DNA of 64,000 nt from positions 411,877,339-411,941,338 of the forward strand of contig OZ024741.1 in NCBI GenBank assembly GCA_964016885.1. The letters run 5' to 3'. The position numbers and the translations under genes are program-made. How positions within the stretch are numbered: position 1 is the stretch's first letter; each line of letters begins with the position of its first letter. This DNA comes from Eledone cirrhosa. Its lineage: Eukaryota > Mollusca > Cephalopoda > Octopoda > Eledonidae. The notes below the pieces were generated by a model. That model was not told the origin of the DNA. It was given only the letters and a program-made list of their open reading frames with translations, and ran no database searches. Positions 21,845-31,984 of this stretch are shown piece after piece.

Positions 21845-22605
21845 TATATATAAAAATTAGAATTGGAGCTCTGAAATAGCAATATATATATGGATGTATA
21901 TATAATGTATTTTGCAATACACTTTATGCTTAATTAAAAGCATTTTGAAGACCGTGAGCTATTGTTTTAAAGTAGTGACAAATTCACTCACTTTGATCTC
22001 AGCAAACAGGGGAGATAAGCCGACATTTCATGTTTCGCTTTTGTTGAAGCTTATCAAGGCCAACTACCCCACCTGTCTACTGAGATCAATGATGTTATAT
22101 TCTTATAGAAATCTAGTAAATAATCAGGAGCTGATTATGCAGAGCGGTTGTTGGTCAGGCAGAAATTAAAATTTGCTGAGATCAAAGTGAGTGAATTTGT
22201 CACTACTTTAAAACAATAGCTTACGGTCTTCAAAATGCTTTTAATTAAGCATAAAGTGTATTGCAAAATACATTATATATACATCCATATATATATTGCT
22301 ATTTCAGAGCTCCAATTCTAATTTTTAATTTCTGCCTGACCAACAACCGCTCTGCATAATCAGCTCCTGATTATTTACTAGATTTCTATAAGAATATAAC
22401 ATCATTGATCTCAGTAGACAGGTGGGGTAGTTGGCCTTGATAAGCTTCAACAAAAAGCGAAACATGTCATGTCGGCTTATCTCCCCTGTTTGCTGAGATC
22501 AAAGTGAGTGAATTTGTCACTACTTTAAAACAATAGCTTACGGTCTTCAAAATGCTTTTAATTAAGCATAAAGTGTATTGCAAAATACATTATATATACA
22601 TATAT
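21845..22605. repeat. PLE terminal-repeat block: one inverted plus one and a half direct copies
   Basis: A ~325-bp unit is present inverted at 21845-22168, then as its 3' half at 22168-22326, then in full from 22324. Marker word: gctgagatcaaagtgagtga at 22171 and 22491, and in reverse near 22000. The half-plus-whole tandem just 5' of a PLE coding region fits the partially tandem terminal repeats of PLEs. Confidence 0.75.
22437..22478 (+). ncRNA. Decayed hammerhead in the PLE terminal repeat
   Basis: TTGATAA (consensus CUGANGA with C3 to U and G8 to A), stem II GCTT/AAGC, GAAA, CATG, UC, then an apparent 5-base duplication (ATGTC) before GGC, which would pair with upstream GCC. The inverted copy near 22020-22060 has the same core change. 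Confidence 0.4.
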
Positions 22606-22624
22606 AAAAATATATATATATAAA

Positions 22625-22739
22625 TACGTACAGATAAAAGCACATACATGTGTACATATATACAAAAGCGCGCATATATACACACGAAGCACATATATAT
22701 ATACATACATGTACATCTAATCACACGCACGCACGCGAC

Positions 22740-22789
<50 letters not shown>

Positions 22790-22921
22790 CATATACACAC
22801 ACACACATATATATAAGTATGTAAAAAACATAGATATAAAAACAGACATACACACACATATACATATACACGCGCACATACGAATGCATTCGTATACATA
22901 TACAAACACGTATACACACAC
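22625..22921. repeat. (CA)n/(TA)n compound microsatellite
   Basis: Long runs of CA and TA with ACAT blocks, e.g. (CA)17 from about 22743. Open frames in both directions are artefacts. Confidence 0.9.
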
Positions 22922-24529
22922 ATGATCAGTGAGAGTGAGGTGGAGTTCTGCGACGTCGACATAGACGAACTGGGTCTCCTACTTAGACTTACCTATAACA
23001 CCGACTACCTAGACAGCCATGACCTTAGCCGTTTCTGCCCCAGTAGCCCCATAAGAGGTAGACCCCCCACCATAACCTCAATGGCAAAAAAGACTCCCAT
23101 GGGAAGGTGGATTGGGTGGACCAAAGCCATACGTACCCCCCAAAAAAATGATCAGGTAAGAAAAATGGTCGCACATACAATAGGGGCTAGTATTAAAACT
23201 ACCCTAAAGGGCCACATATTCAAATTCAACGAAAAGATCTACACCCAGAATGAGGGAGCAGCCATTGGTGTCAGCATAGCTGGTGACGTTGCCAACCTTT
23301 TTATGGTATGGTGGGAAAGGAGACTCAAAGATCTCCTTGATGAAAGCTCCATAGACCTCATCATGTACTCTCGTTACGTAGACGACATTAATATAGTAAT
23401 AAGGACATCCCCACAAGAGAGCACTAACAAGTTTGATTTAGAACGTAGCACGATGGAAAGCATCCAGCAGATAGCTAATTCCATACACCAGAGTATAACT
23501 GTAACTATCGACTACCCTTCCAAACACCCTAACAATAGACTACCTGTATTAGACACGGAACTCTGGATTAACACTATAGACAAGAGAGCCCAAATTCTCC
23601 ACTCACACTACGCTAAACCCATGGCCTCCAAATACCTGATACTCAAAAACTCAGCAATGTCCAGTAGTTCTAAGTTTAATATTCTGATCGCAGACTTGGT
23701 ACGAGTGACAAAGAGCGTGTCCAGCATGTGCGACCAAACAGAAATAGAAAGACACATCCAAGACTTCATCAACCGCATGCAGTTCTCTGGCTACAACCAA
23801 AGAGACAGAATCAGAGTATACGAAGGAGCCACGGAGAAGTATAGGACCCTCATAGAACTGGACATGAAAGGAATTTTCCTGTTATACAGGAGCAAATCAT
23901 GGAATAGCTTAGATAGGACTAAACATAAGATAGGGAAAGCCACCTCATGGTACGACAACCAGAGATACCAGAGTGTCATGTTCGTGGACGCTACCCCTGG
24001 AGGGAAATTAGCTAACCAGTGTAGAAAGGCCCTGAGAAAGACCCACTTAAAGATTAAGGTGGTAGAAAAGCCAGGAACCACCATAAAATACCTGATCAGC
24101 AAAACATACCCTTTTAAGAAAACCCACTGTACTAATAGGAAATGTATTATATATAAAGTAAACCCCCGGATAAACTGTAAAACTAGAAACGTAGTCTATA
24201 GCATAAGATGTACAGAGGGTACTTGCAGAAACATGAGAACAACATAAATAGGCGAGACAGCTCGTAGCATAGGTGAAAGGATAGACAAACACTGGTGGGA
24301 ACTAAAAGGACGAAAAACCGGTTCAGTACTATACGAACACGCCAGACAACATGACGGTAACATAGACAACATAGAAATTAAAATAATATCTAAACATAGA
24401 AGTGACCCAGCAGATAGGCAAATTAGAGAGGCCAGTGAAATAGAACTTAGAAGGCCAAAGCTAAACAGAAAAAATGAATGGAATAACAACAACACCCAAA
24501 CAAACAATACTGACCTGAGAGAAGTATAA
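22922..24529 (+). pseudogene. Penelope-like element: RT plus GIY-YIG, best-preserved copy
   Basis: 441 codons are open to 24247, and the same frame continues after one stop to 24529. Blocks in order: TPQKNDQVRKMVAH, EGAAIGVSIAGDVANLFM (motif B), MYSRYVDDINIVIR (motif C, YVDD intact), PNNRLPVLDTELWI, SKYLILKNSAMSSSSKFN, then a Cys pair region (CTNRKCIIY, INCKTRNVVYSIRC) and IGETARSIGERIDKHWWELK of the GIY-YIG nuclease. The single stop is at 24245-24247 exactly where the Tyr of the YIG box should be. Motif A and everything upstream are missing, so it is 5'-truncated. It copies its RNA from a nicked end made by its own nuclease. It is a different PLE family from 15950, 17950 and 39060. Confidence 0.88.
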
Positions 24530-24985
24530 ATAAATAAATATATACATACACAAGCACAATAACAACAAACATATATAAACACACACTAGTAAACTAAGAT
24601 AGAATACAATAACCAAAACACAGCCACCCAAACGCGAACACACATCAAACACTATACACACACGCAAACGCATGCGCAGAGAAGAAGACAAAAATAAATA
24701 AACAGATTAAATAAAGATGGCGTAGACATACAATACAACAGGAGGAACATAATAGTACCACTGATGATGTTGCAGATGTGCAACGAAAGAACTTTGTTAG
24801 ACTATATATATGTGTTTGTGTCTATATTATATCTGTATTTTTTACCGTTGGTCAGTCAATGGTAAACATTGAGGACCAAATAAATTAACTGATATAAAAG
24901 ATACAGAAGCGAAAACCAACCAAACAGTGAGTGTGTTCTGTTATTAATTCTGGCAATATTATTACAACAATATGACCCTCCCCAA
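24530..24985 (+). repeat. 3' region of the PLE
   Basis: A-rich 3' flank containing CTGATGA (24761-24767), GTTGC/GCAAC and GAAAGAACTTTG, then an end resembling gaccctccccaagtataaca. The sequence at 57826-58010 repeats both the GAAAGAACTTTG and the ccctcccaaagtataac words. Confidence 0.6.
24761..24804 (+). ncRNA. Hammerhead-like motif at the PLE 3' end
   Basis: CTGATGA, stem II GTTGC/GCAAC and GAAA are perfect, but stem III and the UH site do not fold in the usual register and stem I is weak. Confidence 0.35.
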
Positions 24986-24986
24986 G

Positions 24987-24989
24987 TAT

Positions 24990-25030
<41 letters not shown>
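24987..25030. repeat. (TA)n microsatellite
   Basis: Pure TA run between the PLE end and the palindrome. Confidence 0.9.
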
Positions 25031-25034
<4 letters not shown>

Positions 25035-25062
25035 AAAGAATAGAGGTGTAACACACAAGTTA

Positions 25063-25457
25063 TTATATATTGGTAAACGGAATAGAAAATGCTGACAAAT
25101 TGTTCACAGTTGAAAAATGGTTTAATTAGGAATAAAAGAGTATTAGTGATTGTATGGGTTAGTATTCAGTTGTGGTTTTAAGTTTTTAAGTTTTTACCGG
25201 TTGCGCATTTCTAAATGCTTTTCAAAAATAATTTTGAGATAGAGTGTCCGTGCTGTTTGCTCTGATCAGAGCAAACAGCACGGACACTCTATCTCAAAAT
25301 TATTTTTGAAAAGCATTTAGAAATGCGCAACCGGTAAAAACTTAAAAACTTAAAACCACAACTGAATACTAACCCATACAATCACTAATACTCTTTTATT
25401 CCTAATTAAACCATTTTTCAACTGTGAACAATTTGTCAGCATTTTCTATTCCGTTTA

Positions 25458-25468
<11 letters not shown>
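25063..25468. repeat. Spacer-less palindrome, ~203-bp arms
   Basis: Arms meet at 25265/25266 (TCTGA|TCAGA). I found no mismatch comparing both arms by eye. Each arm carries a decayed hammerhead (right arm 25302-25340). Confidence 0.88.
25302..25340 (+). ncRNA. Decayed hammerhead inside the palindrome
   Basis: TTGAAAA (C3-G8 replaced by U3-A8), stem II GCATT/AATGC, GCAA in place of GAAA, loop-less CCGG, UA and a short U/A stem I. The mirror copy lies on the minus strand at about 25191-25229. Likely inactive. Confidence 0.35.

Positions 25469-25506
<38 letters not shown>
25459..25506. repeat. (TA)n microsatellite
   Basis: Pure TA run overlapping the outer tip of the palindrome. Confidence 0.9.
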
Positions 25507-25510
<4 letters not shown>

Positions 25511-25966
25511 AAATGGGGAGAAGAATACTGCTGGTTGCACATGGATAACGTAATAAAATAAGTCCTTCATCAGTGATTTGCCGACGATCATAGATATTTC
25601 ATTGCATTAAAAACCACATACCTCACGTCGGTGCAATAATAACTAAATTAAGTTATTAGGACAATTAAAACGCGTAAAGCGAGTGAAACAAGATAACAAC
25701 AAAGAGGATAGCTAACCGTAGAAGGAAGGGAACAAGCTTCATAGTTATTCTGTTAGCATAAGCTAGGTGAATATATGAGCGCTTAGAAAAAAGACCTTTC
25801 AGGAGCGAATTCAAATGTGAGAAAGAGAGAAAATGATTTCGTCGTGAACGGGGTGAAGTGAGAAGAGGAGAAACAGTGAGTGAGTGAGTGGAAGTGTGAG
25901 GAAGAGTTAACTGACATGACAGAGGGGGTGAAAGAAAGTAGGAGAAACAGAGTGAGCGAGGGAGCA

Positions 25967-26020
<54 letters not shown>

Positions 26021-26117
26021 ACAGAACCGCAGTTTAGGTAAATATATGTGAAAAAATGGGGAGAAGAATACTGCTGGTTGCACATGGATAACATGTAATA
26101 AAATAAGTCCCTCATCA

Positions 26118-26119
<2 letters not shown>
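25504..26119. repeat. ~70-bp direct repeats flanking 470 bases
   Basis: tggggagaagaatactgctg starts both 25511 and 26055, and each copy ends at tcatcagtga. The interval holds (GA)n at 25970-26016 and GA-rich degenerate sequence. It may be a solo or recombined PLE terminal-repeat pair; class unproven. Confidence 0.65.

Positions 26120-26206
<87 letters not shown>
26120..26206. repeat. (TA)n microsatellite
   Basis: About 87 bases of TA. Confidence 0.95.
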
Positions 26207-26209
<3 letters not shown>

Positions 26210-26400
26210 GGTTTGAGGTTCACCACTGTATAGAGCTGGTCTATTCCGTATGGTCAATCGTAATGCAATAATATAGAGAGTACTCAACGTAAAGCAGTTC
26301 AACCGTCTTTGTTTTTGTAGTTGGTGGTGCTATTACGGAGTTAAATATTATAATGAAATGACAGGAGGCTGTATTTGTGTAAATCCTTGAAAGGTTTATT

Positions 26401-26458
26401 ATACTATGATCATTTCAATGACCGGGTTCCGTATGAATCCGGTGATATCATCAGGTAT
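26401..26458 (-). ncRNA. Hammerhead ribozyme, PLE type
   Basis: On the minus strand: stem I ATAC/GTAT, CTGATGA (26448-26454), stem II closed by ACCGG/CCGGT, GAAA (26413-26416), loop-less stem III TGATCA, UA. It lies ~1.4 kb downstream of the minus-strand PLE at 27830-28880, the expected place for that element's terminal repeat. Confidence 0.7.
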
Positions 26459-26579
26459 TCGAAATATAATACGTGAATGTAATAGGTAAAATCCATGGGG
26501 CTGAAAATCGAGACCCGAGGGCGACCGCTATTCTGTTCCTTCAACCTCAGCCGGTCGCCCTGGAGCTCCGGGGTTGCAT

Positions 26580-27700
26580 GTTCAGGAAGAGGTGTGTGTG
26601 GGGTGGGGTGTAAGTCGGAGTGTGTTTGCGTGTGTGGATAGAGGGGTGGGGTGTAGGTCGGAGTGTGTGTGCGTGTGTGGATAGAGGGGTGGGGGGGAGA
26701 GGATTCCGGAGGCTGAATGTGTAAATATGTGGTGGTACACACGTGTGTGTGTGGTGTTTATGCGTGTTGTGGATGTAGGTGGCGTGTGGGGAAAAACATT
26801 ATTTTGGGTGTATGTCCGTGGGTGAGCCGTTAAGGTAATTCCGTAGACGGTGTGGTGGAATGCTGAGTAATATCCTTGGGATGTGGTGGATTCTCGGGAT
26901 CAAGGTTCACATATGTGTAATCCCTGAAGAGATTGGACGGAAGAGGGGAGATGTGGGGTGCGCGCGCAACAGGAAGTGGTCAGGGGGTCAAGGCAGGAGG
27001 AGGGTTGTGTGTCTGTTGGTGCGGGGAGGTGGTCAGAGAGGCATAGCAGCAGTAGGGTAGAATGGTAAGTGAAGAAAGTCGGTGTGTCAGTGTGTGCGGA
27101 GGTGCGGTGGACAGGGGAGAGAATGGGTAGGTGTGAAAGTTGGAGTGAGGAGGGTGTGTGTGTGTATTAGTAGAGGTGTTAGTGGGATGTGTGTGTGTTT
27201 GAGAAAGGGTGTGTGGGCCGATGGAGGGAGTGTAGTGTACTGGTGTGTGTGTGCGTGTTTGGATGAGTGTGTGTGTGGTGAAGGGGGGGTTAGTGGGTGT
27301 TAGGATACTGGAGGTGGAGTAAGGGTTGAATGCGGGTGTGAGTGGGGGGTCAGTGGTGGTAGGGTGTGTTGATTGGGTGGTGTAAGAGGGTGTGTGTGTT
27401 CGTGTGCGTAGGGTTGGGGGGTGTTAGTGATGTTAGTTGCGTGTAGAGTGGGTGGTGTAAGTGGGTGTGTGTGTTCGTGTGCTTGGGGTCAGGTGTGAGT
27501 GATGTTAGTTGCGGGGTGGTGGGGTGGATGTGTGGGGTGGGGGTGGGGGTGAAGGTTAGTGGTGTTAGTAGGGTGTGTGTTTAGTGTGAGCGCGTGTATA
27601 TATGTACCGGTGGGTGTGTGCGTGTGATAAGGAGGGGGGGAGGAGAAGAAGGGAGGGATGTTAGTATGTTAGTTGGGGAAGGGTGGTCGGGTGTGGGGTG
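26580..27700. repeat. GT/GGG-rich minisatellite region
   Basis: The plus strand is strikingly G- and T-rich (gtgtgtgtg, ggtggtg, gggggg) with degenerate units such as gtgggtgtgtgtgttcgtgt (27371, 27460). It is strongly asymmetric between strands, with many GGG runs that could form G-quadruplexes. No gene; it may be the expanded 3' region of the adjacent minus-strand PLE. Confidence 0.65.
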
Positions 27701-27829
27701 GAGGTGTTAGTATTGTTAGTTGTGGGGTGGGCGGTTAAAAGGAGGGGTGTGTTAGTGGTGTTAGTGGGGGATATGTGTGGGGGAGGGGGGCGGTCGAAGG
27801 CTAAAGGAATAAGGGTGGGGAGTTCAGGC

Positions 27830-28880
27830 CGGGGGGAGTGTGGGTCTGTAGGGTGAAGATGGTTCGTTGTTCGACTCTGAGGAGAGTGGCGGGTGTACCG
27901 TGCATTGGAGTAGGCCACAGACTGTGAGGTGGTGTGCGGAATGTCCAGGAGCACCAAAGTGGCGGGCGATGGGGGAACTACCACCGAGACGAATATCCCG
28001 GAGGTGTTCAGTAAATCTGTCCGCTAGGCGACGTCCAGTCTGTCCGACGTAGGTCGCGCTGCACTCCGTGCAGCGAAGTCCGTAGACTAGGTTGGAGGAG
28101 GTGCAGCGGAAGGCATGCCGGGCAGAGAGAGAGTGGCCGTTGGGACCTTGGAAGGTGGTGGTGTTGGTGATGTGGGGACAGGTGTTGCAACGGGGCCTGG
28201 AACAGGGAAAGGAACCGGGGGGGGGCGTGGGTTGGGGGTAGGGAGCTGTGGACGAGGATGGTGCGGAGATTGCGTGCGCGTTTGAAGGAGGGGAGTGGTG
28301 GGGCTGGGAAGATGTGGGAAGTGGAGGGGTCAGACTGGAGGCGTCGGAAGAGGCGGAGGATGGTGCGGTGGAGGGGTATGGTGGAGGAGTGGTAGGTGAT
28401 GGGGAAGGGGAGACGGTGGGTGGGTGTGCAGTGGCGTGGGGTGAGGATGGTGGAGCTGTGGACAGCACGGGCGCGGGTGAGAGCGGTGTGGACGAGAGGT
28501 GGGGGGGTAACCTCTGCGGATGAAATGGCTGACTAGGGAAAGGGCCTGGGACTCAAAGTCAGCATCTCGGCTACAGAGGCGGCGGATCCTGAGGAGTTGG
28601 GAGTAGGGAATGGAGTGTTTAGTGTGGGTGGGGTGGGAAGAGGTGAAGTCGAGGTAGGAGTGGGAGTCGGTGGGTTTGAAGAAGGCGGAGGTGACGAGGG
28701 AGTGGTGGGAGGGGTCGAAGGCGACGGAGATGTCTAAGAAGTGGACGTGGGTGGTGGAGATAGAGGTGGTGAAGTGGAGGGAGGGGTGGAAGGAGCAGAA
28801 GAAGGAGAGAAAGGAGTCGAGCTGTTCTCGGGTGAGGGTCGTGGCTCCGATACAGTCGTCGATGTAAATATATATATATA
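27830..28880 (-). pseudogene. Penelope-like element, GC-rich family: RT end plus GIY-YIG
   Basis: Minus strand from 28870: YIDDCIGATTLTREQLDSFL, FTTSISTTHVHFLDISVAF, FFKPTDSHSYLDFTSSHPTH and SIPYSQLLRIRRLCSRDADF are the classical RT-thumb blocks of PLEs. After shifts near 28505 (a C7 run) and 28215 (a C9 run), 27900-28215 gives SRPRCNTCPHI, FRCTSSNLVYGLRCTECSAT and YVGQTGRRLADRFTEHLRDI, the Cys-rich motif and GIY-YIG core (V for I in YIG). The 5' end is cut exactly at the YIDD box, where Tyr-Ile codons merge with (TA)n. It is far more GC-rich than the other PLEs here, so a separate lineage. Confidence 0.85.
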
Positions 28881-28894
28881 TATATATATATATA
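28864..28894. repeat. (TA)n microsatellite
   Basis: TA run fused to the truncated RT motif C of the PLE. Confidence 0.9.
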
Positions 28895-28895
28895 A

Positions 28896-29067
28896 AGAAA
28901 AAAAGATGAAATCGAAAATGCAACTGGAGTCTTATTTTAAAAAATATATATATATTTATTTGGTTCCTTTACCAGTTGCATTTTTGATTTCATCTTCTTT
29001 TCTTTATACTTTCACTCGTGTAGGACACCTCGGTTATTTTTCATTTTGTAAAAAAACCCTCACTTTC
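28896..29067. repeat. Fold-back repeat copy
   Basis: atgaaatcgaaaatgcaact (28907) pairs in reverse with the start of the right half (~28970-29000), followed by actttcactcgtgtaggaca and a (TA)n. The right half recurs at 32016-32116. Confidence 0.65.
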
Positions 29068-29089
29068 TAATATATATATATATATATAT

Positions 29090-29256
29090 ATCATCAATTA
29101 ACGTCTATCTTCCACGCTATCAAGGGTTAGATGGGTTTGTACCATTTGACGCAAATTTGGAAGGGTGACCGTGTCTCGCTCATATAGGAGTGTTTCTAGC
29201 TGGTTTTCTACGGCTAGATGCCCTTCTTAATGCTAACCACGTTGACAGTGTGGACT
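29090..29256 (-). repeat. Shared LINE/SINE tail
   Basis: Reverse-orientation tail: tcatcaattaacgtctatct, ggttttctacggctagatgc and cccttcttaatgctaacc in order. Truncated, with no coding part. Confidence 0.65.
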
Positions 29257-29269
29257 GGTCACTTTTGCA

Positions 29270-29419
29270 GTAGTCGTAGTAGCAGTAGTAGTAGTGGTGG
29301 TGGTGGTAGTAGTAGTAGTAACAGTAGTGGTAGTAGTAGCAGCAGTGGTAGTAGTAGTAGTAGTGGTAGTGGTAGCAGTAGTAGTAGTAGTAGTAGTAGT
29401 AGTAGCAGTAGTAGCAGTA

Positions 29420-29467
<48 letters not shown>

Positions 29468-29552
29468 ATAGTAGTAGTAGTAGTAGCAGCAGCAGCAGTA
29501 ATAATAATAGTAGTAGTAGTGGTGGCAGTAGTAGTAGTCCAAGCAGCAGTAA

Positions 29553-29585
<33 letters not shown>

Positions 29586-29819
29586 CAGTAGTAGTAGTAG
29601 AAGTAGTAGTAGTAGTAGCAGTAGTAGTAGTAGTAGTAGTAGTAGTAGCAGTAATAGTAGAAGTAATAGTAGTAGAAGTAGCAGTAGTAATAGTAGTGTA
29701 GTAGTAGTAGAAGTAGTAGTAGTAGTAGCAGTAGTAGTAGTAGTAGTAGCAGTAGTAGTAGTAGTAGTAGTAGCAGTAGTAGTAGCAGTAGTAGTAGTAG
29801 TAGTAGAAGTAGTAGTAGC

Positions 29820-29854
<35 letters not shown>

Positions 29855-29971
29855 CAGTAATAGTAGAAGTAATAGTAGTAGAAGTAGCAGTAGTAGTAGT
29901 AGTATAGTAGTAGTAGCAGCAGTAGTAGTAGTAGTAGTAGTAGTAGCAGCAGTAGTAGTAGTAGTAGTAGC

Positions 29972-30042
<71 letters not shown>

Positions 30043-30072
30043 TAGTAGTAGCAGTAGTAGTAATAGAAGTAA
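29270..30072. repeat. ~800-bp (AGT)n compound trinucleotide array
   Basis: Almost unbroken agt/agc/ggt triplets. It generates long fake poly-Ser, poly-Val, poly-Leu, poly-Thr and poly-Tyr frames in several registers, none a gene. Confidence 0.95.
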
Positions 30073-30190
30073 TGATTTCTTTATTGGCCACAAGGGCTGA
30101 CATCAAGAAAAACATTACAGACGGCACAGGACGGTACGAGGCGGGTTTATACTTAGACTTTATACCCTCTTATTGTATCTAACCCCTTTA
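30073..30190. repeat. Possible repeat fragment
   Basis: ttctttattggccacaaggg and following bases border the trinucleotide array and look like the end of an interspersed repeat. Class unknown. Confidence 0.3.
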
Positions 30191-30630
30191 ATTACCCACA
30201 AAAACCAATACCTATATCCCCCCTTCTCCTTCATTCCTCTTCTATTTCTTCGTTTTCTTCCTTTCTTCCCTCCCCCTTTTGGCTATCTTTTCTTTTCTTC
30301 TTTCTCCCCCTTCTTTACTTTTATTTTTATCATTATTATTTTTATCTTTATTTTTTATATATATATTTATCTCTTTATACCCCCCCCCCTCTCTCTCTCT
30401 CTCTCCATCCTTCCCACTATGATCAATTTAATTCTCTTTAACTCACTACACTCGACGACATGAAGTCTACGTATCAAAACTGATCAAGGAATCCTTCCAC
30501 CTCTACCCCTCCCTCCATCTCAGTTTGTCACTCTACTTCCTAACTCTTCTCCCCCTCCCTCTCTCTCTATACTATTCCGTTTGTCCCCTCACTTTCTAAT
30601 TCCTCTCCCTCTCTCTCTATACTAGTAAAT
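30191..30630. repeat. Pyrimidine-rich low-complexity region
   Basis: Long C/T tracts with tctctctctctatacta repeated at about 30562 and 30612. No gene. Confidence 0.7.
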
Positions 30631-30841
30631 ACAATTCCAAAAAAATGTTTTTTTTCTATATATTAAGAACTATTTCAAGAGTAACTTACTCACTATTTTG
30701 AAAATTTGGACGTGAACAACAATTATACTTGAGTGGCTGCTATTTGCAGTATAGCAATATAAGGTTGCACTTACCAATGAAACGGTCGTAAATACCTGGA
30801 TAAAATTCTTCTCTTAATGCTTACCTGTGTTTTCTCTTTTA

Positions 30842-30844
<3 letters not shown>

Positions 30845-30903
<59 letters not shown>
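30845..30903. repeat. (TA)n microsatellite
   Basis: Pure TA run of about 60 bases. Confidence 0.95.
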
Positions 30904-30907
<4 letters not shown>

Positions 30908-30954
30908 ATAATATTATTTATACTTATATATACACTATATATATAATTATAAAC

Positions 30955-31200
30955 AGGAAAGGTCAGTAACTCATTACTACCTTATTACCAGTAAGAAAAG
31001 TAGCTCAATGTAAATACATCAGATGTTTTACAGAACAGGAATATAAATTACAGAATAATCAAAACTATGTTAAAAACATTTTATTGCTGACAATCGTTTC
31101 TTCCAAACTTTCGTTTGAAATCATCGGAGCACTAGCAAAGTTTAGACATATAATTAACTTCCTATCTCACAGAACAATCAAAAAGATACATAGATATTAA
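30955..31200 (-). repeat. PLE-type terminal repeat, copy B
   Basis: Same family as 8768-9010 (ctaccttattaccagtaaga). Carries the ribozyme-like motif at 31085-31131. Confidence 0.55.
31085..31131 (-). ncRNA. Hammerhead-like ribozyme, core variant (U4C)
   Basis: Minus strand: stem I TGCT/AGCA, core CCGATGA (C for U4), stem II TTCAAAC/GTTTGGA, GAAA, loop-less CGATTG, UC at the cut site. Everything but U4 is canonical, and copy A at 8898 has the same substitution. Confidence 0.45.
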
Positions 31201-31534
31201 TGTTGTCATTAACAGTTTCATATTTACAGAGTGGAGATGTTGAGGTTAGTGTCAGTGGATGTGACAACGATTACAAAAGAATAATATAACAATTAAAGAG
31301 GCATTAAGGCAGAAAGTTACTCTCAAAACGAAGACATTTGCAGTACATATGCAAGCGTATAGAGAGTGCAAATGTGTTAGGCATGTACAGAATAGCTAGG
31401 TAGGAAACAAGCAATAGTACTAGGCATATATATTACAGTATGGCAAAGGTATCACATAACATAATATTATGTTATGTGATATTAAATTTCGCGCTCGTAT
31501 TTGGGAATTTATTTTGTAGCCTTTTAGAGAATGT
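31201..31534. other. No gene seen
   Basis: Nothing recognised, apart from an inverted aacataatattatgtta near 31455-31475. Confidence 0.4.
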
Positions 31535-31880
31535 TGTGCCACAGGCGCGAAATTTAATGTACTTGTTCACGTGACAGTCATAATTTCATTTATAACCAAT
31601 CAAATTACATTTATTAAAAAAAAGCCTTCATGAGCCATCTTTTTTTAAGTAAAAAGAAATTCAAACACAAACTGGCGCGAAAGTTGATGTGCTTATTCAC
31701 GTGACTGCATCAACCAACCAAACTTCACTCATATATGAAAAAACAACCTGAGTCCCCCCCTTTGTTTGAAGGCAAATATAACAAGAACCTTGTAACGCGA
31801 ACTGGCGCGAAATTTATTATACTTATTCACCAACCAACCAAATTACTTCTCTAAAAACCTGGCATTTTGAGCCACTTTTA
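31535..31880. repeat. Three-copy degenerate tandem repeat, ~125-bp unit
   Basis: Units start at ggcgcgaaatttaatgtact (~31543), ggcgcgaaagttgatgtgct (~31674) and ggcgcgaaatttattatact (~31804); each is followed by cttattcac or cttgttcac, and by caaccaa or caatcaaatt. Confidence 0.7.
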
Positions 31881-31984
31881 CCATATAAAACAGAAGTAAC
31901 ATTCAAAGACCAACCAGATGTGAGAGAAACCCTCCATCTCAATCCTACTTTTGAAATGCAGAAGAACTGCGAAACCAGTAAAGG

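Noticed and set aside
22022..22305. MITE-like interpretation of the inverted block
   Set aside because: The half-plus-whole tandem order and hammerhead relics fit PLE terminal repeats better; no target duplication seen.
25566..25572. Minus-strand CTGATGA in the direct repeats at 25504 and 26046
   Set aside because: No GAAA follows and no stem II forms, so not counted as ribozymes.
29180..30127. Long open frames rich in Leu, Tyr, Thr, Ser or Val on both strands
   Set aside because: They are translations of the (AGT)n array in different registers; no domain and no unique sequence.
30173..30463. Plus-strand Phe/Pro-rich frame
   Set aside because: Composition artefact of a pyrimidine-rich tract.
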